A DNA stretch of 64,000 nucleotides from Ramlibacter alkalitolerans (GCF_016722765.1 NZ_JAEQND010000003.1:186001-250000), one strand, 5' to 3'; positions 27,048 to 39,344 are shown, counted from the first letter of the stretch. A program made the numbers and translations. Notes: a model not told the origin generated them from the letters alone.

Positions 27048-30000
27048 GCGCCTTCCTCCGCTTGCGCCACCAGCACCGCGAACGGCAGCCCGCCGGCACC
27101 GGCGAACAGGTCCTGCAGGGGCAGGGTGGCTTCCTCCGTGCCGGCGACCGTGCTGTCCTGGCCGGTGAGCCAGTTGCGCCAGCGGCGAAAGCGCCGGATG
27201 CTGCCTTCGCTGCCGATGCGCAGCAGGGTGTCCTGCCACAGCGCCGGCGACCAGTTCTCGTCGTCGCCGTCGCACAAGGTGCAGGTCAGGCGGGCTGCCA
27301 CCACCAGCACGGCGTGGCCGTCGCAGAGCCGGGCGAAGGCCAGCGCGTGTTCCTCCGCCGGGCCCTCCACGGCCAGCTGCACGTAGCTGCCCTGGCGGAA
27401 CAGCTCCCTGCGCTCGCGCCGCAGGGCCAGCAGGCGCCACGTCACGAGCTGCTTGATGCGGCCGTCGGCGGCGTTGGCGTGCAGCGTCTTCCAGTGTTCC
27501 GCCATGGGCCAGCCCTGGCGGTACAGGGCCTCGACGGCCTCGAGAGAATGCGCCAGGGCCTGGTAGTCGACCGGGCGCCGGTTGTCCGGGTCCACCAGGC
27601 TGAAGTTCCATTGCTCGCAACCCTGGTACACGTCCGGCACGCCGGGGCAGGTGAACTTGAGGGCGAGCTGCGCCAGGCTGTTGCGAAAGCCGAAGGGCGC
27701 GATGCGCTCGGTGAACTTCTGCAGTTCGTCGGCGAACGGGTTGGGGCCGGCGCGCAGCACGCCGTCGACGTAGCGCTCCACCGCCGCCTCGTACTCGCTG
27801 TCGGGGCAGACCCAGGTCGTGTGCAGCTTGGCCTCGCGCACCGCCTTCTGCATGTAGGCCTGCAGGCGCTGGCGCAGGTCGGCGCGCTGCTGGTCGTCCG
27901 GCGGCTGCGCCGGCCACAGGCCGGCGAGGGTCTGGAACAGCAGCCAGATGTCGTTGGTGGAGGGCCAGGTGCCCTTGGGCGTGCGGGTCACATAGAGCTG
28001 CGCCCATTGCGACAGGCGCAGCAGGCAGTCCTCCCACTGCGCGGGGAGTTCCGACAGCACGTTCAGGCGGGCGCGCAGGTCCTCGCCGCGCTTGCTGTCG
28101 TGGGTCGACGTGCCGAGCAGGCAGTGGGGCCGGTCGCGCTGGCGCTTCTGGTTGGCGTAGTGGAAGGCCGAGACCGACACGCCGAAGCTGCGCGGCTCGC
28201 TGCCCACCTCGTTGAGCGACAGCAGCGGCACGTAGCGGTAGAAGGCCGTGTCCTCCATGGCCTTGGCCGTCACCGGCGCGGTGAACTGCTGCCAGCGGGC
28301 CAGGAAGCGCCGCCGCTCCTCGCGCTCCATGTGCTTCGCCTCGCCTTCGCCGAGCAGCACTTCCCGCAGGTACTCCAGCACCGTCGTTTCCGATGCGCCG
28401 AGCCGCCGCTGGGCGCTGGCGATCGCCCAGTCCAGGTGGCGGCGGTCCATCTCGCTGGCGGCTTCGTCCACCCGCAGGTAGGTGCGGTAGACCGGGAAGG
28501 CGGCCGCGACTTCGGCCATCGCCCAGCGCAGGCGGTTGCGCGTGAAATCACAGCGCCGCCGGTTGCCGCGCGTGAGCCGGTGCAGCGCGTGCGCCAGCCA
28601 GTTCAGCTCCGAGTACAGCGAGGTCTCGATGATCAGCTTCTTGCACTGGTACACGACCTCCTCGAACTCCGTCTCCTGCCCGGTGAAGGCTTGGTAGGCG
28701 GCGAGGATCGCGTTCTCGTTGCGCGCGTGGACGAAGACGCCGTTGACCAGCGTGCCGAAGCGGTAGCCGGTGTCGCCGTGCACCGGCCAGGTCTCCGGCA
28801 GCGATTCGTGTTCGGCCTGGATCTTCTCCACCACCAGGTAGAGCGCGCGCGGCTGGCGGCCGCCGACCTCGGCCTGCGCGACGTAGCGCGCCTGCAGCTG
28901 CTCGAAGTACGCCTGCGGATCGCTCAGGCCGTCGGGATGGTCGATGCGCAGGCCGGAGAGCTGGCCGTCCTGCAGCCAGTGCAGCACCTTGCGGTGCGTG
29001 GCGTCGAAGACCTCCGGCCGCTCCATGCGCAGCGCCGCCAGCGTGTTGACGTCGAAGAAGCGGCGGTAGTTGACGTCGTCGCTCGCCACCCGCCAGTCGG
29101 CCAGCCGGTAGGCCTGGGCCGCGATCAGCTGCTCCAGCGCATCGAAGCTGGCGGCCTCGCCGGGCTGGCCGTTGAGCCGCTGCACGCACGCCTCGATCCA
29201 GCGGGCCAGCCACTCGTTGCGCGCGGCCAGGCGCGCCAGCTGCCGCTTGTAGACGCCGCTGTCGCGCACGCGCGCCCTGCGCACTTCCGGGTCCGCGTCG
29301 TCGCGCGAGGGCAGGCGGCCGAAGGCATCGAGCAGCGCCTCGACCACCGCATGGCTGTCGCCTTCGCTGTCGTCGCGCGCCGGCGGTGCGGGCAGGGCGG
29401 CGAAGATCTGCGGATAGCTGCTCGGGTCGAGCGGGAACCGGTGCGCCCAGTAGCGCAGGCCGAACTCGCCGCTTTCCGCCTCGAAATGCAGCTGGATCTC
29501 GCCGGCTTCCAGCACCTTGCCGAAATGGTCGCCCAGCACCGGCAGCAGCACGCGGCCGGCCATCTCGGGCTGCGCCGGCTTCCATTCGATGTCGAAGGTG
29601 TCGGCGTGCGGCGAGGCGCGGCCATGTTCCAGCACGTCCAGCCACCAGGCGTTGTCGGCCTCCAGCACGCCCATGTGGTTGGGCACGATGTCGAGGATCT
29701 GCCCCATCCCGTTGCGGCGCAGCGCCAGGCACATGCGGGCATGCGCCGGCTCGTCGCCCACCTCGGGATTGAGTTCGCCGTGGTCGACGATGTCGTAGCC
29801 GTGGGTGCTGCCTGGGCGCGCCCGCAGGTAGGGCGAGCTGTACAGGTGGCTCACGCCCAGCGCCTTCAGGTACGGGATGGCCTGGGTGATGTCCTCGAAG
29901 GTGCAGCCCTTGTGGAACTGCACGCGGTAGGTGCCGCAGGGGATGCTGGCCGTGTCGAGCGAGGGCAGCTCCAGCGGGGCTTCGTCCAGCGGCTGTGGGC

Positions 30001-32113
30001 CGCTGCGCTCGGCCCGCAGCACCGCGGCGAGCGAGGCCCAGCGCGCATCGCTGGCCAGGCCTTCGACGCTGACCGACAGCTTGCGGCGCCAGTTGGGGAA
30101 GCGGTCTTCGGTGGTGCCGGGCACGTTCACCTGCAGCAACTGGCCGGTCACGTCTTCCAGCTGCACCCCCACCAGCCAGCACGGCGTGCGGGCGAGGTAG
30201 GCATACACGGCATCGACGAGGGCCTGCGAGGCATCGGGCAGGGACGTCGGTTGAACCGAGGTGCCCGGAGGCAGCAGGTCCTCGCGCTGCAGGGCGAGCA
30301 GCAGGTGCGCGCGGTCCTGCGCGCGGGAGAGCACCTGCTGGCCGTGGGCGGCCTCGTCGGGATAGAGCTGCAGCTTCGCCGCCAGTTCGATGTCCTCGCC
30401 CAGCCAGAAGCCGCGCAGCGTCGGCAGGTCGTGCGTGCTGACCACCGCCAGCGCCTTGGTCTGCCACTGCGAGGGCCGCCGGAAGCTCCCGTCTTCCTCG
30501 CGCTCGAACAGCAGCGGCTTGTACGACAGGAGGTTGCCTTCTCGCATGTGCTCGCGCATGCGCGGCGCCACGTTGCCCAGGTCCTCGCCGATCACCATGC
30601 ACTGGTGGCGCTGGCTTTCCAGCGCCAGCACGCCCATCAGGTCCTCCAGCGGATAGTCGACGTAGGTGCCGCCGTCGGGGCCGGTCCAGAACAGGCGCAT
30701 GAGCGCCATCACGTGGTCCAGCCGCAGCGCGCCGCTGTGGCGCATGTTGGCGCGCAGCGTGTCGATGAAGGGCTGCAGGCGGGCCTGCTTCAGGCGCTGC
30801 GGGCTCCAGGGCGGCAGGCCCCAGTCCTGTCCGGTGGGCGCGAGCGGATCGGGCGGCGCGCCGGCATGCATGCCGTGGGCGAACATCCCGTGCTCGACCC
30901 AGGTCTCGGCGCCGCCGCCGTTCACGCCGACGGCGAGGTCGCAGTACAGGCCGATGCCCATCCCGCGGGTGCGCGCGTAGCGCTGGCACGACTCGAGCTG
31001 CACTTCGGCCAGCCACTGCAGCCAGAAGCGGAAGCGCACGTCGGAGGCGTGTTCCTCGGCGAAGGCGCGCACGGCGGGGGCGTCGGGATCGCGCAGGTCG
31101 TCCGGCCAGGCCGGCCAGCCCCACACGCCGGGGTCCTGCGCGGACAGGTGGTCCTGCAGCGCCTCGAACAGGGCATGGCGGCCCAGCGTGTGCTCGCGCT
31201 CGCGCATGAACGACAGGAAGTGCGCACCGCGCGAGCGGTCCTTGTCCAGTTCGTGACGCTCGAAGTGGCGCCAGAGGATGCGCAGGACCTCGTTCTTGGC
31301 CGCCGCGACGCCGGGGTAGTCGACCATCTCGGCTTCGCGCAGCGCCCGCAGGCGTTCCTGGAAGCCATCGGACTGCACCTTCTGCACCGCCTCCTCGCAG
31401 CCGCCCAGGTCGACCAGCGTCTGCACGTCGAGGTAGATCGGATTGAGCGCCTTGCGGCTGGAGGGGCTGTAGGGGCTGGCCGCGGCGGGGTTGTGCGGGA
31501 ACAGGGCGTGCAGCGGGCTCAGGCCGATGAAGGACGCGCCCTGGTGCGCCGCCGCGTCGCACAGGCGGCGCAGGTCGCCGAAGTCGCCGATGCCCCAGTT
31601 GCGCGAGGAGCGCAGGGCATAGGGCTGGATGGTGCAACCCCACCAGCGCGCGCCCTGCTGCAGTTCGGGCGCGACGTGGCAGGCCTTGGGCGCGATCACG
31701 ACGCGGCAGTGTTCCTGGGCCGGGGCGCCCGCCAGCGTGAGGCGGTAGTAGCCGGGCGCGAGCCCCTCGGGCAGTGCGATCGCCGCCTGCTGGTAGCTGC
31801 GCTGCAGCTCGCCGCTGGCGACCTCGCTGCCGTTGTCCTCGTGGGCGAGGCGCCAGTGCGCCGCGGTGCTTTCGTGGCTGGTCCAGCGCAGTTCGACGCG
31901 GTTGCCTTCGCGCGCCACGTGCACCGGCGGCAACCCGAGGTATTGCGGTGGGCTGGCGTGGCCATCGCCCGCCATCGCGGCGACGGCCCGTTGCAGCACC
32001 ACCGGCGGCACCACTTCCTCCTTGCCCCAGAAGCCGTGGTAGCGGTCGGCCACGCCGAGCCGGCGCGCCTGTTCTGCCAGCGAGGTGGAGTCCGTCTCCA
32101 CGACTGCGCTCAT
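27044..32113 (-). CDS. treY: Fusion of 4-alpha-glucanotransferase (MalQ) and maltooligosyltrehalose synthase (TreY)
   Basis: A 1689-residue cytoplasmic protein. Residues 1 to about 715 are an amylomaltase: [14 protein letters not shown], nucleophile-type D466 in GALRLDHV, acid-type E510 in VIGEDLGN, and [12 protein letters not shown]. From about residue 723 follows a complete Tre[53 protein letters not shown] and [10 protein letters not shown]. MalQ would lengthen short maltodextrins; TreY turns the reducing end into trehalose, which TreZ (next gene upstream) releases. The reading frame runs without interruption through the junction near base 29950. The start overlaps the treZ stop by 4 bases (ATGA). 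Both halves appear to keep their catalytic residues. Confidence 0.94.
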   Translation of the reverse strand: MSAVVETDSTSLAEQARRLGVADRYHGFWGKEEVVPPVVLQRAVAAMAGDGHASPPQYLGLPPVHVAREGNRVELRWTSHESTAAHWRLAHEDNGSEVASGELQRSYQQAAIALPEGLAPGYYRLTLAGAPAQEHCRVVIAPKACHVAPELQQGARWWGCTIQPYALRSSRNWGIGDFGDLRRLCDAAAHQGASFIGLSPLHALFPHNPAAASPYSPSSRKALNPIYLDVQTLVDLGGCEEAVQKVQSDGFQERLRALREAEMVDYPGVAAAKNEVLRILWRHFERHELDKDRSRGAHFLSFMREREHTLGRHALFEALQDHLSAQDPGVWGWPAWPDDLRDPDAPAVRAFAEEHASDVRFRFWLQWLAEVQLESCQRYARTRGMGIGLYCDLAVGVNGGGAETWVEHGMFAHGMHAGAPPDPLAPTGQDWGLPPWSPQRLKQARLQPFIDTLRANMRHSGALRLDHVMALMRLFWTGPDGGTYVDYPLEDLMGVLALESQRHQCMVIGEDLGNVAPRMREHMREGNLLSYKPLLFEREEDGSFRRPSQWQTKALAVVSTHDLPTLRGFWLGEDIELAAKLQLYPDEAAHGQQVLSRAQDRAHLLLALQREDLLPPGTSVQPTSLPDASQALVDAVYAYLARTPCWLVGVQLEDVTGQLLQVNVPGTTEDRFPNWRRKLSVSVEGLASDARWASLAAVLRAERSGPQPLDEAPLELPSLDTASIPCGTYRVQFHKGCTFEDITQAIPYLKALGVSHLYSSPYLRARPGSTHGYDIVDHGELNPEVGDEPAHARMCLALRRNGMGQILDIVPNHMGVLEADNAWWLDVLEHGRASPHADTFDIEWKPAQPEMAGRVLLPVLGDHFGKVLEAGEIQLHFEAESGEFGLRYWAHRFPLDPSSYPQIFAALPAPPARDDSEGDSHAVVEALLDAFGRLPSRDDADPEVRRARVRDSGVYKRQLARLAARNEWLARWIEACVQRLNGQPGEAASFDALEQLIAAQAYRLADWRVASDDVNYRRFFDVNTLAALRMERPEVFDATHRKVLHWLQDGQLSGLRIDHPDGLSDPQAYFEQLQARYVAQAEVGGRQPRALYLVVEKIQAEHESLPETWPVHGDTGYRFGTLVNGVFVHARNENAILAAYQAFTGQETEFEEVVYQCKKLIIETSLYSELNWLAHALHRLTRGNRRRCDFTRNRLRWAMAEVAAAFPVYRTYLRVDEAASEMDRRHLDWAIASAQRRLGASETTVLEYLREVLLGEGEAKHMEREERRRFLARWQQFTAPVTAKAMEDTAFYRYVPLLSLNEVGSEPRSFGVSVSAFHYANQKRQRDRPHCLLGTSTHDSKRGEDLRARLNVLSELPAQWEDCLLRLSQWAQLYVTRTPKGTWPSTNDIWLLFQTLAGLWPAQPPDDQQRADLRQRLQAYMQKAVREAKLHTTWVCPDSEYEAAVERYVDGVLRAGPNPFADELQKFTERIAPFGFRNSLAQLALKFTCPGVPDVYQGCEQWNFSLVDPDNRRPVDYQALAHSLEAVEALYRQGWPMAEHWKTLHANAADGRIKQLVTWRLLALRRERRELFRQGSYVQLAVEGPAEEHALAFARLCDGHAVLVVAARLTCTLCDGDDENWSPALWQDTLLRIGSEGSIRRFRRWRNWLTGQDSTVAGTEEATLPLQDLFAGAGGLPFAVLVAQAEEGA

Positions 32114-33915
32114 AGCGTGATTTCCTCCCCGAGTGTCCAGCGCGCCGACCACGCCGGCCAGGTGCCGCGCGGCGTATTCGCCGGGCAGCGGTGCGCGAAC
32201 ACGCATTGCGCCTCCACGGGCCCCAGGTGCTGCGGCTCGACCTGCAGCGCGGCTGGCCCGAGATTCAATTCCAGCGACAGCATCTGGCCGTCGGAATAGC
32301 GCCATTGCACCGCGAGACCGCGCTCGCCGATGCGTTGCGCGGAATGCTTGCCCGTCAGCAGCAGGTGCTGGCGCGGGGTGATGCACTTGCGGCGCGCCAC
32401 CAGCGCGGCGCGGATCGCTTCCAGCCGCTCGCGGCCGCCGTGGCTGCGGGCCTGCGCCGCATCGGGCCGGCTGGCGTCGAAGCTTGCGCTGCTGCACGGG
32501 TCCGGCAGGTCGGCGGCCTCCCCGTGGCCGAATTCGCGCTTGCGCCCCTCCTGCACGGCGCGGCGCAGTTCGCCTTCCCAGTCGGCGAAGTAGAGGAAGG
32601 GTTCGGCCGCGCCCCACTCCTCGCCGAAGAACAGCATCGGGATCGCCGGGGTGAGCAGCGCCAGCAGCGTCGGCAGGGCCGAGGCCTCGGGCGGCACGAG
32701 CTGCGCGAGCCGTTCGCCGCGCGCGCGGTTGCCGACCTGGTCGTGGTTGTGCGCGAAGTTCACCAGCGCCGGCAAGGGCTGCGGCGGCGCGGCCTGCACC
32801 ACCTCCCGCGCGCCGCCTTCCCTGCGCTTCGATCCTTCGAACACCATGCCGTGCGTGAACGAGCGGGCCAGCAGGTCCATCGGCGAATCGCCGTAGTCGT
32901 GGTAGTAGCGATGGGTCTCGCCCGTCAGCGCCACGTGCAGGACGTGGTGGAAATCGTCGTTCCACTGGCCGTCGAAGCGCCCCGGCTGCGGGCCGGGGGC
33001 GAGATGCGCGTAGCCGTTGTCCTCGTTCTCCAGCACCAGGTGCACGTGGCGGCCGTGGGTCGCCTTGCGCACGCGCTCCGACAGCTCCTGCAGCACGTGC
33101 ACCGGGCCGTCGTCGTGGATCGCGTGGACGGCGTCCAGCCGCAGCCCGTCGAAGCGGAATTCCTGCAGCCAGTAGAGCGCGTTGTGGATGAAGAAATCGC
33201 GCACCTGCCGGCTCTCGGGGCCGTCGAAGTTGATCGCCGCGCCCCACGGGCTGCCCTTGGTCTTCGAGAAGAAGCCCGGCGCATACAGCGACAGGTAGTT
33301 GCCGTCCGGCCCGAAGTGGTTGTAGACGACGTCCAGGAACACCATCAGGCCCAGGCGATGCGCCTGCTGCACGAAATGCTTCAGTTCGTCCGGCGTGCCG
33401 TAGGCATCGTGCGGGGCGAAGGGCAGCACGCCGTCGTAGCCCCAGCCGAAGCGGCCGGCGAAGTTGGCGACCGGCATCAGTTCGACCGCCGTGACGCCCG
33501 TGTCCGCGAGGTGCTGCAGGCGCTCGGCGGCCGCCTCGAAAGTGCCTTCCGGCGTGAAGGTGCCCACGTGGAGTTCGTACAGCACGGTCTCGTTCCATGG
33601 CCGGCCGGTCCAGCCGGTGTGGTCCCATTCGAACTGCTTCGGGTCGACCACGCAGCTCGGGCCGTGCGGGCCTTGCGGGTTCTGGCGCGAGGCCGGATCG
33701 GGCACCAGCTGCCCGCCGTCGATGCGCCAGCGGTACAGCGTGCCGGCGGTCGCATGCGGCACGTGGCATTCCCACCAGCCCTCGGCGTCGGCCTCGGCCG
33801 GGTGGATCTCGGGCGGCGCGCTGCCGCGATCGATGGCCACGTCGGCCATCCTGGCACCGGGGCCCCACAGCCGGAACGTGACGCCGCCGTTCTCGATGCG
33901 GGCGCCGAAAGGCAT
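32110..33915 (-). CDS. treZ: Maltooligosyltrehalose trehalohydrolase
   Basis: A 601-residue GH13 enzyme that cuts trehalose from maltooligosyl-trehalose. N-terminal CBM48-like domain (GARIENGGVTFRLWGPGA), then WGYDGVLPFAPHDAYG, FDGLRLDAVHAI, HLVLENEDN and NFAHNHDQVGNRA. The start is uncertain. An ATG at 33915 begins the homologous region. A GTG at 33939 overlaps the glgX stop (GTGA) and a TTG lies 6 bases behind GGAGGA, so a start a few codons earlier is possible. It ends overlapping the malQ-treY start. Confidence 0.94.
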   Translation of the reverse strand: MPFGARIENGGVTFRLWGPGARMADVAIDRGSAPPEIHPAEADAEGWWECHVPHATAGTLYRWRIDGGQLVPDPASRQNPQGPHGPSCVVDPKQFEWDHTGWTGRPWNETVLYELHVGTFTPEGTFEAAAERLQHLADTGVTAVELMPVANFAGRFGWGYDGVLPFAPHDAYGTPDELKHFVQQAHRLGLMVFLDVVYNHFGPDGNYLSLYAPGFFSKTKGSPWGAAINFDGPESRQVRDFFIHNALYWLQEFRFDGLRLDAVHAIHDDGPVHVLQELSERVRKATHGRHVHLVLENEDNGYAHLAPGPQPGRFDGQWNDDFHHVLHVALTGETHRYYHDYGDSPMDLLARSFTHGMVFEGSKRREGGAREVVQAAPPQPLPALVNFAHNHDQVGNRARGERLAQLVPPEASALPTLLALLTPAIPMLFFGEEWGAAEPFLYFADWEGELRRAVQEGRKREFGHGEAADLPDPCSSASFDASRPDAAQARSHGGRERLEAIRAALVARRKCITPRQHLLLTGKHSAQRIGERGLAVQWRYSDGQMLSLELNLGPAALQVEPQHLGPVEAQCVFAHRCPANTPRGTWPAWSARWTLGEEITL

Positions 33916-33935
33916 TTCATGTTGGCAGCGCAAGG

Positions 33936-36116
33936 TCACTCCTCCACCGGCTGCGTGAGCAGGGCCATCGAGTGGGCCAGCAGTTCCAGTTTGTCGTTCG
34001 CGCGCAGGCTGCGCGCCTCCTCGGGGTCGAAGAAGCCTTCGGGGGTGTAGACGCGCAGCGCCCAGTCGCCGTGGTGGCCGGTTGCTTCGGGCACCGTGAA
34101 GGTCACGTCCTCGCCCGTGGCATTGAAGGCCAGCAGCACGGACTGGCGCGATCCGTCCTGCGCCGGCGGTGCGAAGCGCGCATCGAGCACGGCGGCGATG
34201 CAGCGCACCGCCGGGTTGGTCCATTCCTCGCCCGTCATCTCCTTGCCCCACACGCTGAACCAGACAATATCGCGCCGGCGGTCGTGGTCGGGGCGACCGC
34301 TGAGCCATTTCGGCTGCCGCAGCACCGGCAGTTCGCGGCGCAGGCGCGTCATGGCCGCGGTGAAATCGATCAGCGGGTCCTGCAGTCGCTCCTCGCTCCA
34401 GTCGAACCAGCTCACCGGGTTGTCCTGGCAATAGGCGTTGTTGTTGCCGCCCTGCGTGCGGCTCATCTCGTCGCCGCCCAGCAGCAGCGGCACGCCGCGC
34501 GAGGCGAACAGGGTGGTGAGGAAATTGCGTTTCTGCCGCTCGCGGAAGGCCAGGATCTCGGGATCGTCGGTCGGGCCCTCGGCGCCGCAGTTCCAGCTGC
34601 GGTTGTGGCTTTCGCCGTCGCGGTTGTCCTCCGCGTTGGCCTCGTTGTGCTTGTCGTTGTAGCTCACGAGGTCGTTGAGCGTGAAGCCGTCGTGCACGGT
34701 GATGATGTTCACGCTGGCGCGCGGCGTGCGGCGCGAATGCGAGTAGACGTCCGCCGAGCCGCACAGGGCCGCCGCAAAGTCTCCCAGGCTGCCCTCCATG
34801 CCGCGCCAGTAGTCGCGCACGCGGTCGCGGTACTGGCCGTTCCACTCGCTCCAGCCTTGCGGGAAGCCGCCGACCTGGTAGCCGTGGTCGCCGAGGTCCC
34901 AGGGTTCGGCGACCAGCTTGGCGCGCTTGAGCACGGAGTCCTGCGCGATGGCCGACAGGAAGGGCCCGCGATGGTCGAAGCCGCCGTGGCCGTTGCGCGC
35001 GATGGCGGGCGCGAGGTCGAAGCGGAAGCCGTCCACGTGCATCTCCTCCACCCAGTAGCGCAGGCTGTCCATGATCAGCCGCAGCATGGCCGGGTGGCTG
35101 GCATTCAGCGTGTTGCCGGTGCCGGTGAAGTCCATGTAGTGCCGGTGGTCCTCGGTCAGGCGGTAGTAGCTGCGGTTGTCGATGCCCTTGAAGCAGAGCG
35201 TGGGCCCCAGGTGGTTGCCCTCGCAACTGTGGTTGTAGACGACGTCCAGGATCACCTCGATGCCGGCGGCGTGCAGCGCCTTCACCATGTGGCGGAACTC
35301 GTTCACGTCCTCGCCGGAAAGATAGCGTGGATCGGGGGCGAAGAAGCCGATCGTGTTGTAGCCCCAGTAGTTGGCCAGGCCCAGCTCGATCAGGCGGCGT
35401 TCGTCGTTGAAGGCCTGCACCGGCAGCAGTTCGACGGCCGTGACGCCCAGCCGCTGCAGGTGCGCGATGGCCGGTTCGCTCGCCATCCCGGCGAAGGTGC
35501 CGCGCAGCGGCTCCGGCACGTCGGGCATCTGCCTGGTGAAGCCGCGCACGTGGACCTCGTAGAAGATGCTGTCTTCCATGGGCGTGTCCGGATGCCGGTC
35601 GTCGCCCCAGTCGAAGTGCGGATCCACGACGATGCACTTGGCGGCCTGGGCCGCGTTGTCCGCGTGGTCGATGTGCAGGTCGCGCTTCTCGTGCCCGAGC
35701 GGATAGGCGTACTGCCAGGGCGCGCCGCGCAGCGGGCGGTCGATCGCCTTCGCGTACGGGTCCAGCAGCAGCTTGTGCGGGTTGCAGCGCCAGCCGTGGT
35801 GCGGGTCGTAGGGGCCGTGCACGCGCAGGCCGTAGCGCTGGCCCGCCTGCAGCCCCGGGACGAAGCCGTGCCACACGTCGTCGCTGCGCGCGGGCAGGGC
35901 GATGCGCCTTTCCTCCTGGTTGCCGCCGGCGTCGAACAGGCAGACCTCGACGCGCTCGGCGGCGCTGGCATGGACGGCGAAATTCACGCCGCCCTCGCAA
36001 AGGGTGGCGCCCAATGGCCACGGCCGCCCGGCGGGACAGGCGGCCGTGGGCCCGGCTGGCGCCGGTGGACTGCTGGGGCGGTGCGAGCGGGTTTTGCCGA
36101 CGGCTTGCGCCGTCAT
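33936..36116 (-). CDS. glgX: Glycogen debranching enzyme GlgX (operon copy)
   Basis: A 726-residue isoamylase-type GH13 enzyme, paralogous to the copy at 8723. CBM48 region [22 protein letters not shown], catalytic [15 protein letters not shown] and [20 protein letters not shown]. The first 30 residues are a Pro/Ser-rich extension. It overlaps glgC by 4 bases. In this operon it would trim glycogen branches to release linear maltodextrins for MalQ-TreY and TreZ. Confidence 0.95.
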   Translation of the reverse strand: MTAQAVGKTRSHRPSSPPAPAGPTAACPAGRPWPLGATLCEGGVNFAVHASAAERVEVCLFDAGGNQEERRIALPARSDDVWHGFVPGLQAGQRYGLRVHGPYDPHHGWRCNPHKLLLDPYAKAIDRPLRGAPWQYAYPLGHEKRDLHIDHADNAAQAAKCIVVDPHFDWGDDRHPDTPMEDSIFYEVHVRGFTRQMPDVPEPLRGTFAGMASEPAIAHLQRLGVTAVELLPVQAFNDERRLIELGLANYWGYNTIGFFAPDPRYLSGEDVNEFRHMVKALHAAGIEVILDVVYNHSCEGNHLGPTLCFKGIDNRSYYRLTEDHRHYMDFTGTGNTLNASHPAMLRLIMDSLRYWVEEMHVDGFRFDLAPAIARNGHGGFDHRGPFLSAIAQDSVLKRAKLVAEPWDLGDHGYQVGGFPQGWSEWNGQYRDRVRDYWRGMEGSLGDFAAALCGSADVYSHSRRTPRASVNIITVHDGFTLNDLVSYNDKHNEANAEDNRDGESHNRSWNCGAEGPTDDPEILAFRERQKRNFLTTLFASRGVPLLLGGDEMSRTQGGNNNAYCQDNPVSWFDWSEERLQDPLIDFTAAMTRLRRELPVLRQPKWLSGRPDHDRRRDIVWFSVWGKEMTGEEWTNPAVRCIAAVLDARFAPPAQDGSRQSVLLAFNATGEDVTFTVPEATGHHGDWALRVYTPEGFFDPEEARSLRANDKLELLAHSMALLTQPVEE

Positions 36117-37414
36117 GCAAGCACCTCCATCCTCGGCACCGCTTCGCCGAACTGCGCCGCTTCATCCAGCGGCGCCAGGAAGGGCGAGCGGGCGCGCACG
36201 CGCGCCGGGTACGAGCCCGCGGGCACCACCACGATGCCGGAGGGCGTGACCGGGAAGCGCCGGCGGTCCTGCTCCAGGTCGAAGCCGATGCGCTCGTCGG
36301 GCGGGATGTCGTTGTCCTGGTCGATGATCGCGTTGCGGACCTGCGCGCCGCGGCCGATGCGCGAGCGCTCCATGACGATGCAGTGCTCCAGCCGGGCGCC
36401 GCGCTCCACCAGCACCGAACGGCGCAGCATCGCGTGATCGAGCTCGGCGCCGTCGATGATGCTGCCCGAGCCGACCACCGAGCGGTTGATCACGCCGTTC
36501 TCGATCTGCGCCGATTCGGCCTGGTCGGGGCTGGCGTAGATCGGCCAGCGGCGGTTGGTCATGCGGAACTTCGGCTGCGCGCCCAGCGTGTCGAAGTGCG
36601 CCTGGTAGTAGGCGTCGATGGTGCCGACGTCGCGCCAGTACGCGTGCTCCTCGTACGGCTCGGTGCCCGGGATCTCGTTGGTGGCGAAGTCGTAGGCCAC
36701 CAGCTTGTGGCTGTTCACCATCGAGGGCAGGATGTGCTTGCCGAAATCGGTCTCGCCGCTTTCGTGCATGCGCTTCAACTGGCGCAGCAGCACGTCGGCG
36801 TTGAAGATGTAGTTGCCCATGGAGGCCAGCGCGTGGGTGCGGCTGCCGGGCATCGGCTGGGTGGTCTTCGGCTTTTCCTTGAAGTCGACGATGCGGTGGT
36901 TGTCGTCGATGTGGACGATGCCGAACTGGTCGCACTGGTCCAGTTCCACCGGGATGGTGGCCACGCTCGCGTGGGCGTTGCTCTTGATGTGGAAGTCGAT
37001 CATCTGCCGCACGTCCATGCGGTAGATGTGGTCGGCGCCGAACACGGCCACGATGTCGGGCTGCATGCTCTCGATCAGGTGGATGTTCTGGTAGACCGCG
37101 TCCGCCGTGCCCTGGAACCAGGCCGGCCCGTGCCGCATCTGCGGCGGCACCACCGTGATGAAGTGCTGCGGGATGAAGCGCGCCATGGTCCACGACTGGC
37201 GCACGTGCTCGATCAGCGACTGCGACTTGTACTGCACCAGCAGGTAGATCGAGTAGATCTCCGAATTCACCAGGTTGGACAGGACGAAGTCGACGATGCG
37301 GTGCTTGCCGTTGAACGGGACGGCCGGCTTGCACCGGTTGGCTGTCAGCGGGTGCAGGCGGGAGCCTTCACCGCCGGCCATGACGAAGGCCAGTACGTTT
37401 CTATTCGCGGGCAT
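36113..37414 (-). CDS. glgC: Glucose-1-phosphate adenylyltransferase
   Basis: A 433-residue ADP-glucose pyrophosphorylase, the committed step of bacterial glycogen synthesis. Nucleotidyltransferase motif [14 protein letters not shown] near residue 12, followed by [19 protein letters not shown] near residue 130; left-handed beta-helix repeats at the C terminus ([19 protein letters not shown]). It overlaps glgB by 14 bases and glgX by 4, making expression tightly linked. Confidence 0.97.
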   Translation of the reverse strand: MPANRNVLAFVMAGGEGSRLHPLTANRCKPAVPFNGKHRIVDFVLSNLVNSEIYSIYLLVQYKSQSLIEHVRQSWTMARFIPQHFITVVPPQMRHGPAWFQGTADAVYQNIHLIESMQPDIVAVFGADHIYRMDVRQMIDFHIKSNAHASVATIPVELDQCDQFGIVHIDDNHRIVDFKEKPKTTQPMPGSRTHALASMGNYIFNADVLLRQLKRMHESGETDFGKHILPSMVNSHKLVAYDFATNEIPGTEPYEEHAYWRDVGTIDAYYQAHFDTLGAQPKFRMTNRRWPIYASPDQAESAQIENGVINRSVVGSGSIIDGAELDHAMLRRSVLVERGARLEHCIVMERSRIGRGAQVRNAIIDQDNDIPPDERIGFDLEQDRRRFPVTPSGIVVVPAGSYPARVRARSPFLAPLDEAAQFGEAVPRMEVLA

Positions 37415-39344
37415 GAGGGACTTCCTGGATCTGGTTGGTAAGCGGGCGGTTCGAGAGGATCACGGTGCCCAGCGGGGGCACGGTGACGAGGGCGCTGGCC
37501 GGCCAGCCGCCCACGGGATGGGCGGTGGCAGTCACGCGCCCCAGGTTGCCGACGCCGCTTCCGCCATAGAAGGCAGCGTCGCTGTTCAGGATCTCGTGCC
37601 AGGTCCCCGGCTCGGGCATCGCCACGCGCAGCGCCTGCCGCGGCTCCGGGGTCATGTTGCAGATCACGACGGCCATGTCCTCTTCGGACCGGCCGCGCCT
37701 CAGGAAGGTCAGGAGGGTCGTCTCGTGCCGCTCGCAAGGCAGCCAGCTGAAGCCGCCAGCGTCGAAGTCGTTGCAGTGCAGGGCCGGCAGGCGCCGGTAG
37801 GCCCCGTTCAGGTCCGCCACCCAGCGTGCCAGGCCCGCGTGGTAGGGACGCGCCCAGAGGTGCCAGTCCAGCGTGCGCTCGTGGTGCCACTCTTCCACCT
37901 GCCCGAACTCGCCGCCCATGAACAGCAGCTTCTTGCCGGGGTGGGCCCACATGTAGCCATAGAGGTTGCGCAGGCCGGCGAAGCGCTGCCACTCGTCGCC
38001 GGGCTGCTTGCCGATCATGCTGCCCTTGCCGTACACGACCTCGTCGTGCGACAGCGGCAGGATGAAGTTCTCGTGGAAGGCGTAGACCAGCGAGAAGCGG
38101 ATGTCGTCGTTGTGCCAGTGGCGGTAGAAGTGCGGCCGCGACGTGTAGCGCAGCGTGTCGTTCATCCAGCCCATGTTCCACTTCATGCCGAAGCCCAGGC
38201 CGCCGAAATCCACCGGGCGCGACACGGCCGGCCAGGCGGTGGACTCCTCCGCGATCATGTGCACGTCCGGGAAGTGCGCGTAGACGGTGGTGTTCAGGTC
38301 CTGCAGGAAGCGCACGGCCTCGTGGTTCTCGCGGCCGCCGTGCTGGTTGGGGATCCACTCGCCGTGCCGGCGCGCGTAGTCCAGGTACAGCATGGAGGCG
38401 ACGGCGTCCACGCGCAGGCCGTCGAAGTGGTACTTCTCCAGCCAGAAGAGGGCGTTGGAGATCAGGAAGTCGCGCACCTCGTAGCGGCCGTAGTTGAAGA
38501 TCAGGCTGTTCCACTCCGGGTGGAAGCCGCGCCGCGGATCCTCGTGCTCGTACAGCGCCGTGCCGTCGAAGCGCGCCAGCGCGTGGGGGTCGGCCGGGAA
38601 GTGCGAAGGCACCCAGTCGAGGAACACGCCGATGCCCTGCTGGTGCAGCGTGTCGACGAAGGCCATCAGGTCCTGCGGCGTGCCGTAGCGCGAGGTGGGC
38701 GCGAAGTAGCCGGTGGTCTGGTAGCCCCAGGAACCGTAGAACGGATGCTCGGTGATCGGCATGAGCTCCACGTGCGTGAAGCCCATGTTGTGGCAGTGCG
38801 TGGCCAGGCGGCTGGCGAGGTCGCGGTAGTTGAGGAAGCGGCCATCCTCCTCGCGCTGCCAGGAGCCGAGGTGGACCTCGTAGATGGAGATCGGCGCCTG
38901 CTGCGACTGGCGCTGCCAGCGCGTCTGCATCCACTCGTGGTCGCCCCACTGGTGCGACAGGTCCCAGATCTGCGAGGCCGTGCCGGGGGCGGCCTCCATG
39001 CGGAAGGCGTACGGGTCGGCCTTGTCCATCCAGTGGCCCCACGGGTTCTGGACGCGGTACTTGTAGCAGTCCCCGGGCCGCGCGCCCTCGAGGAAGCCGG
39101 TCCAGCGACCGCTGCCGTCCTCCACGCGGTGCAGGGGCTGGCAGTTCCAGTGGTTGAAGCTGCCGATCACGCCCACGTTGCGTGCATTGGGCGCCCAGAC
39201 GGTGAACCACGCGCCCTTCTCGGTGCAGTGCGCGCCCATCACCTCGAACTGTCGATGGTGGTGGCTCGCTCTGCGCTGGACCGGAGGCTCGGGCCGCATG
39301 GTGGGCGGGGTGGTGTTCTCCTCGTGCTGTAGGTGGGGCTTCAT
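37401..39344 (-). CDS. glgB: 1,4-alpha-glucan branching enzyme
   Basis: A 647-residue GH13 enzyme that forms alpha-1,6 branches. N-terminal CBM48 region ([23 protein letters not shown]), then YEVHLGSW, catalytic [25 protein letters not shown] and [15 protein letters not shown]. The ATG at 39344 is chosen; the frame extends 21 codons further to a GTG at 39407 without family signal. It is the first gene of the operon glgB-glgC-glgX-treZ-malQ::treY-glgA; its promoter should lie in the 151 bases before livF's stop. Confidence 0.95.
   Translation of the reverse strand: MKPHLQHEENTTPPTMRPEPPVQRRASHHHRQFEVMGAHCTEKGAWFTVWAPNARNVGVIGSFNHWNCQPLHRVEDGSGRWTGFLEGARPGDCYKYRVQNPWGHWMDKADPYAFRMEAAPGTASQIWDLSHQWGDHEWMQTRWQRQSQQAPISIYEVHLGSWQREEDGRFLNYRDLASRLATHCHNMGFTHVELMPITEHPFYGSWGYQTTGYFAPTSRYGTPQDLMAFVDTLHQQGIGVFLDWVPSHFPADPHALARFDGTALYEHEDPRRGFHPEWNSLIFNYGRYEVRDFLISNALFWLEKYHFDGLRVDAVASMLYLDYARRHGEWIPNQHGGRENHEAVRFLQDLNTTVYAHFPDVHMIAEESTAWPAVSRPVDFGGLGFGMKWNMGWMNDTLRYTSRPHFYRHWHNDDIRFSLVYAFHENFILPLSHDEVVYGKGSMIGKQPGDEWQRFAGLRNLYGYMWAHPGKKLLFMGGEFGQVEEWHHERTLDWHLWARPYHAGLARWVADLNGAYRRLPALHCNDFDAGGFSWLPCERHETTLLTFLRRGRSEEDMAVVICNMTPEPRQALRVAMPEPGTWHEILNSDAAFYGGSGVGNLGRVTATAHPVGGWPASALVTVPPLGTVILSNRPLTNQIQEVPHARE

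Noticed and set aside
27062..32299. A 1745-codon open frame antisense to malQ-treY
   Set aside because: Its Arg/Ala/Gly/His/Val-rich composition is typical of the antisense of high-GC coding DNA. The minus strand has catalytic motifs of two known enzymes.
33972..36437. An 821-codon plus-strand frame over glgX and glgC
   Set aside because: It is an antisense shadow with no domain; the minus strand encodes glgX and glgC with full motifs.
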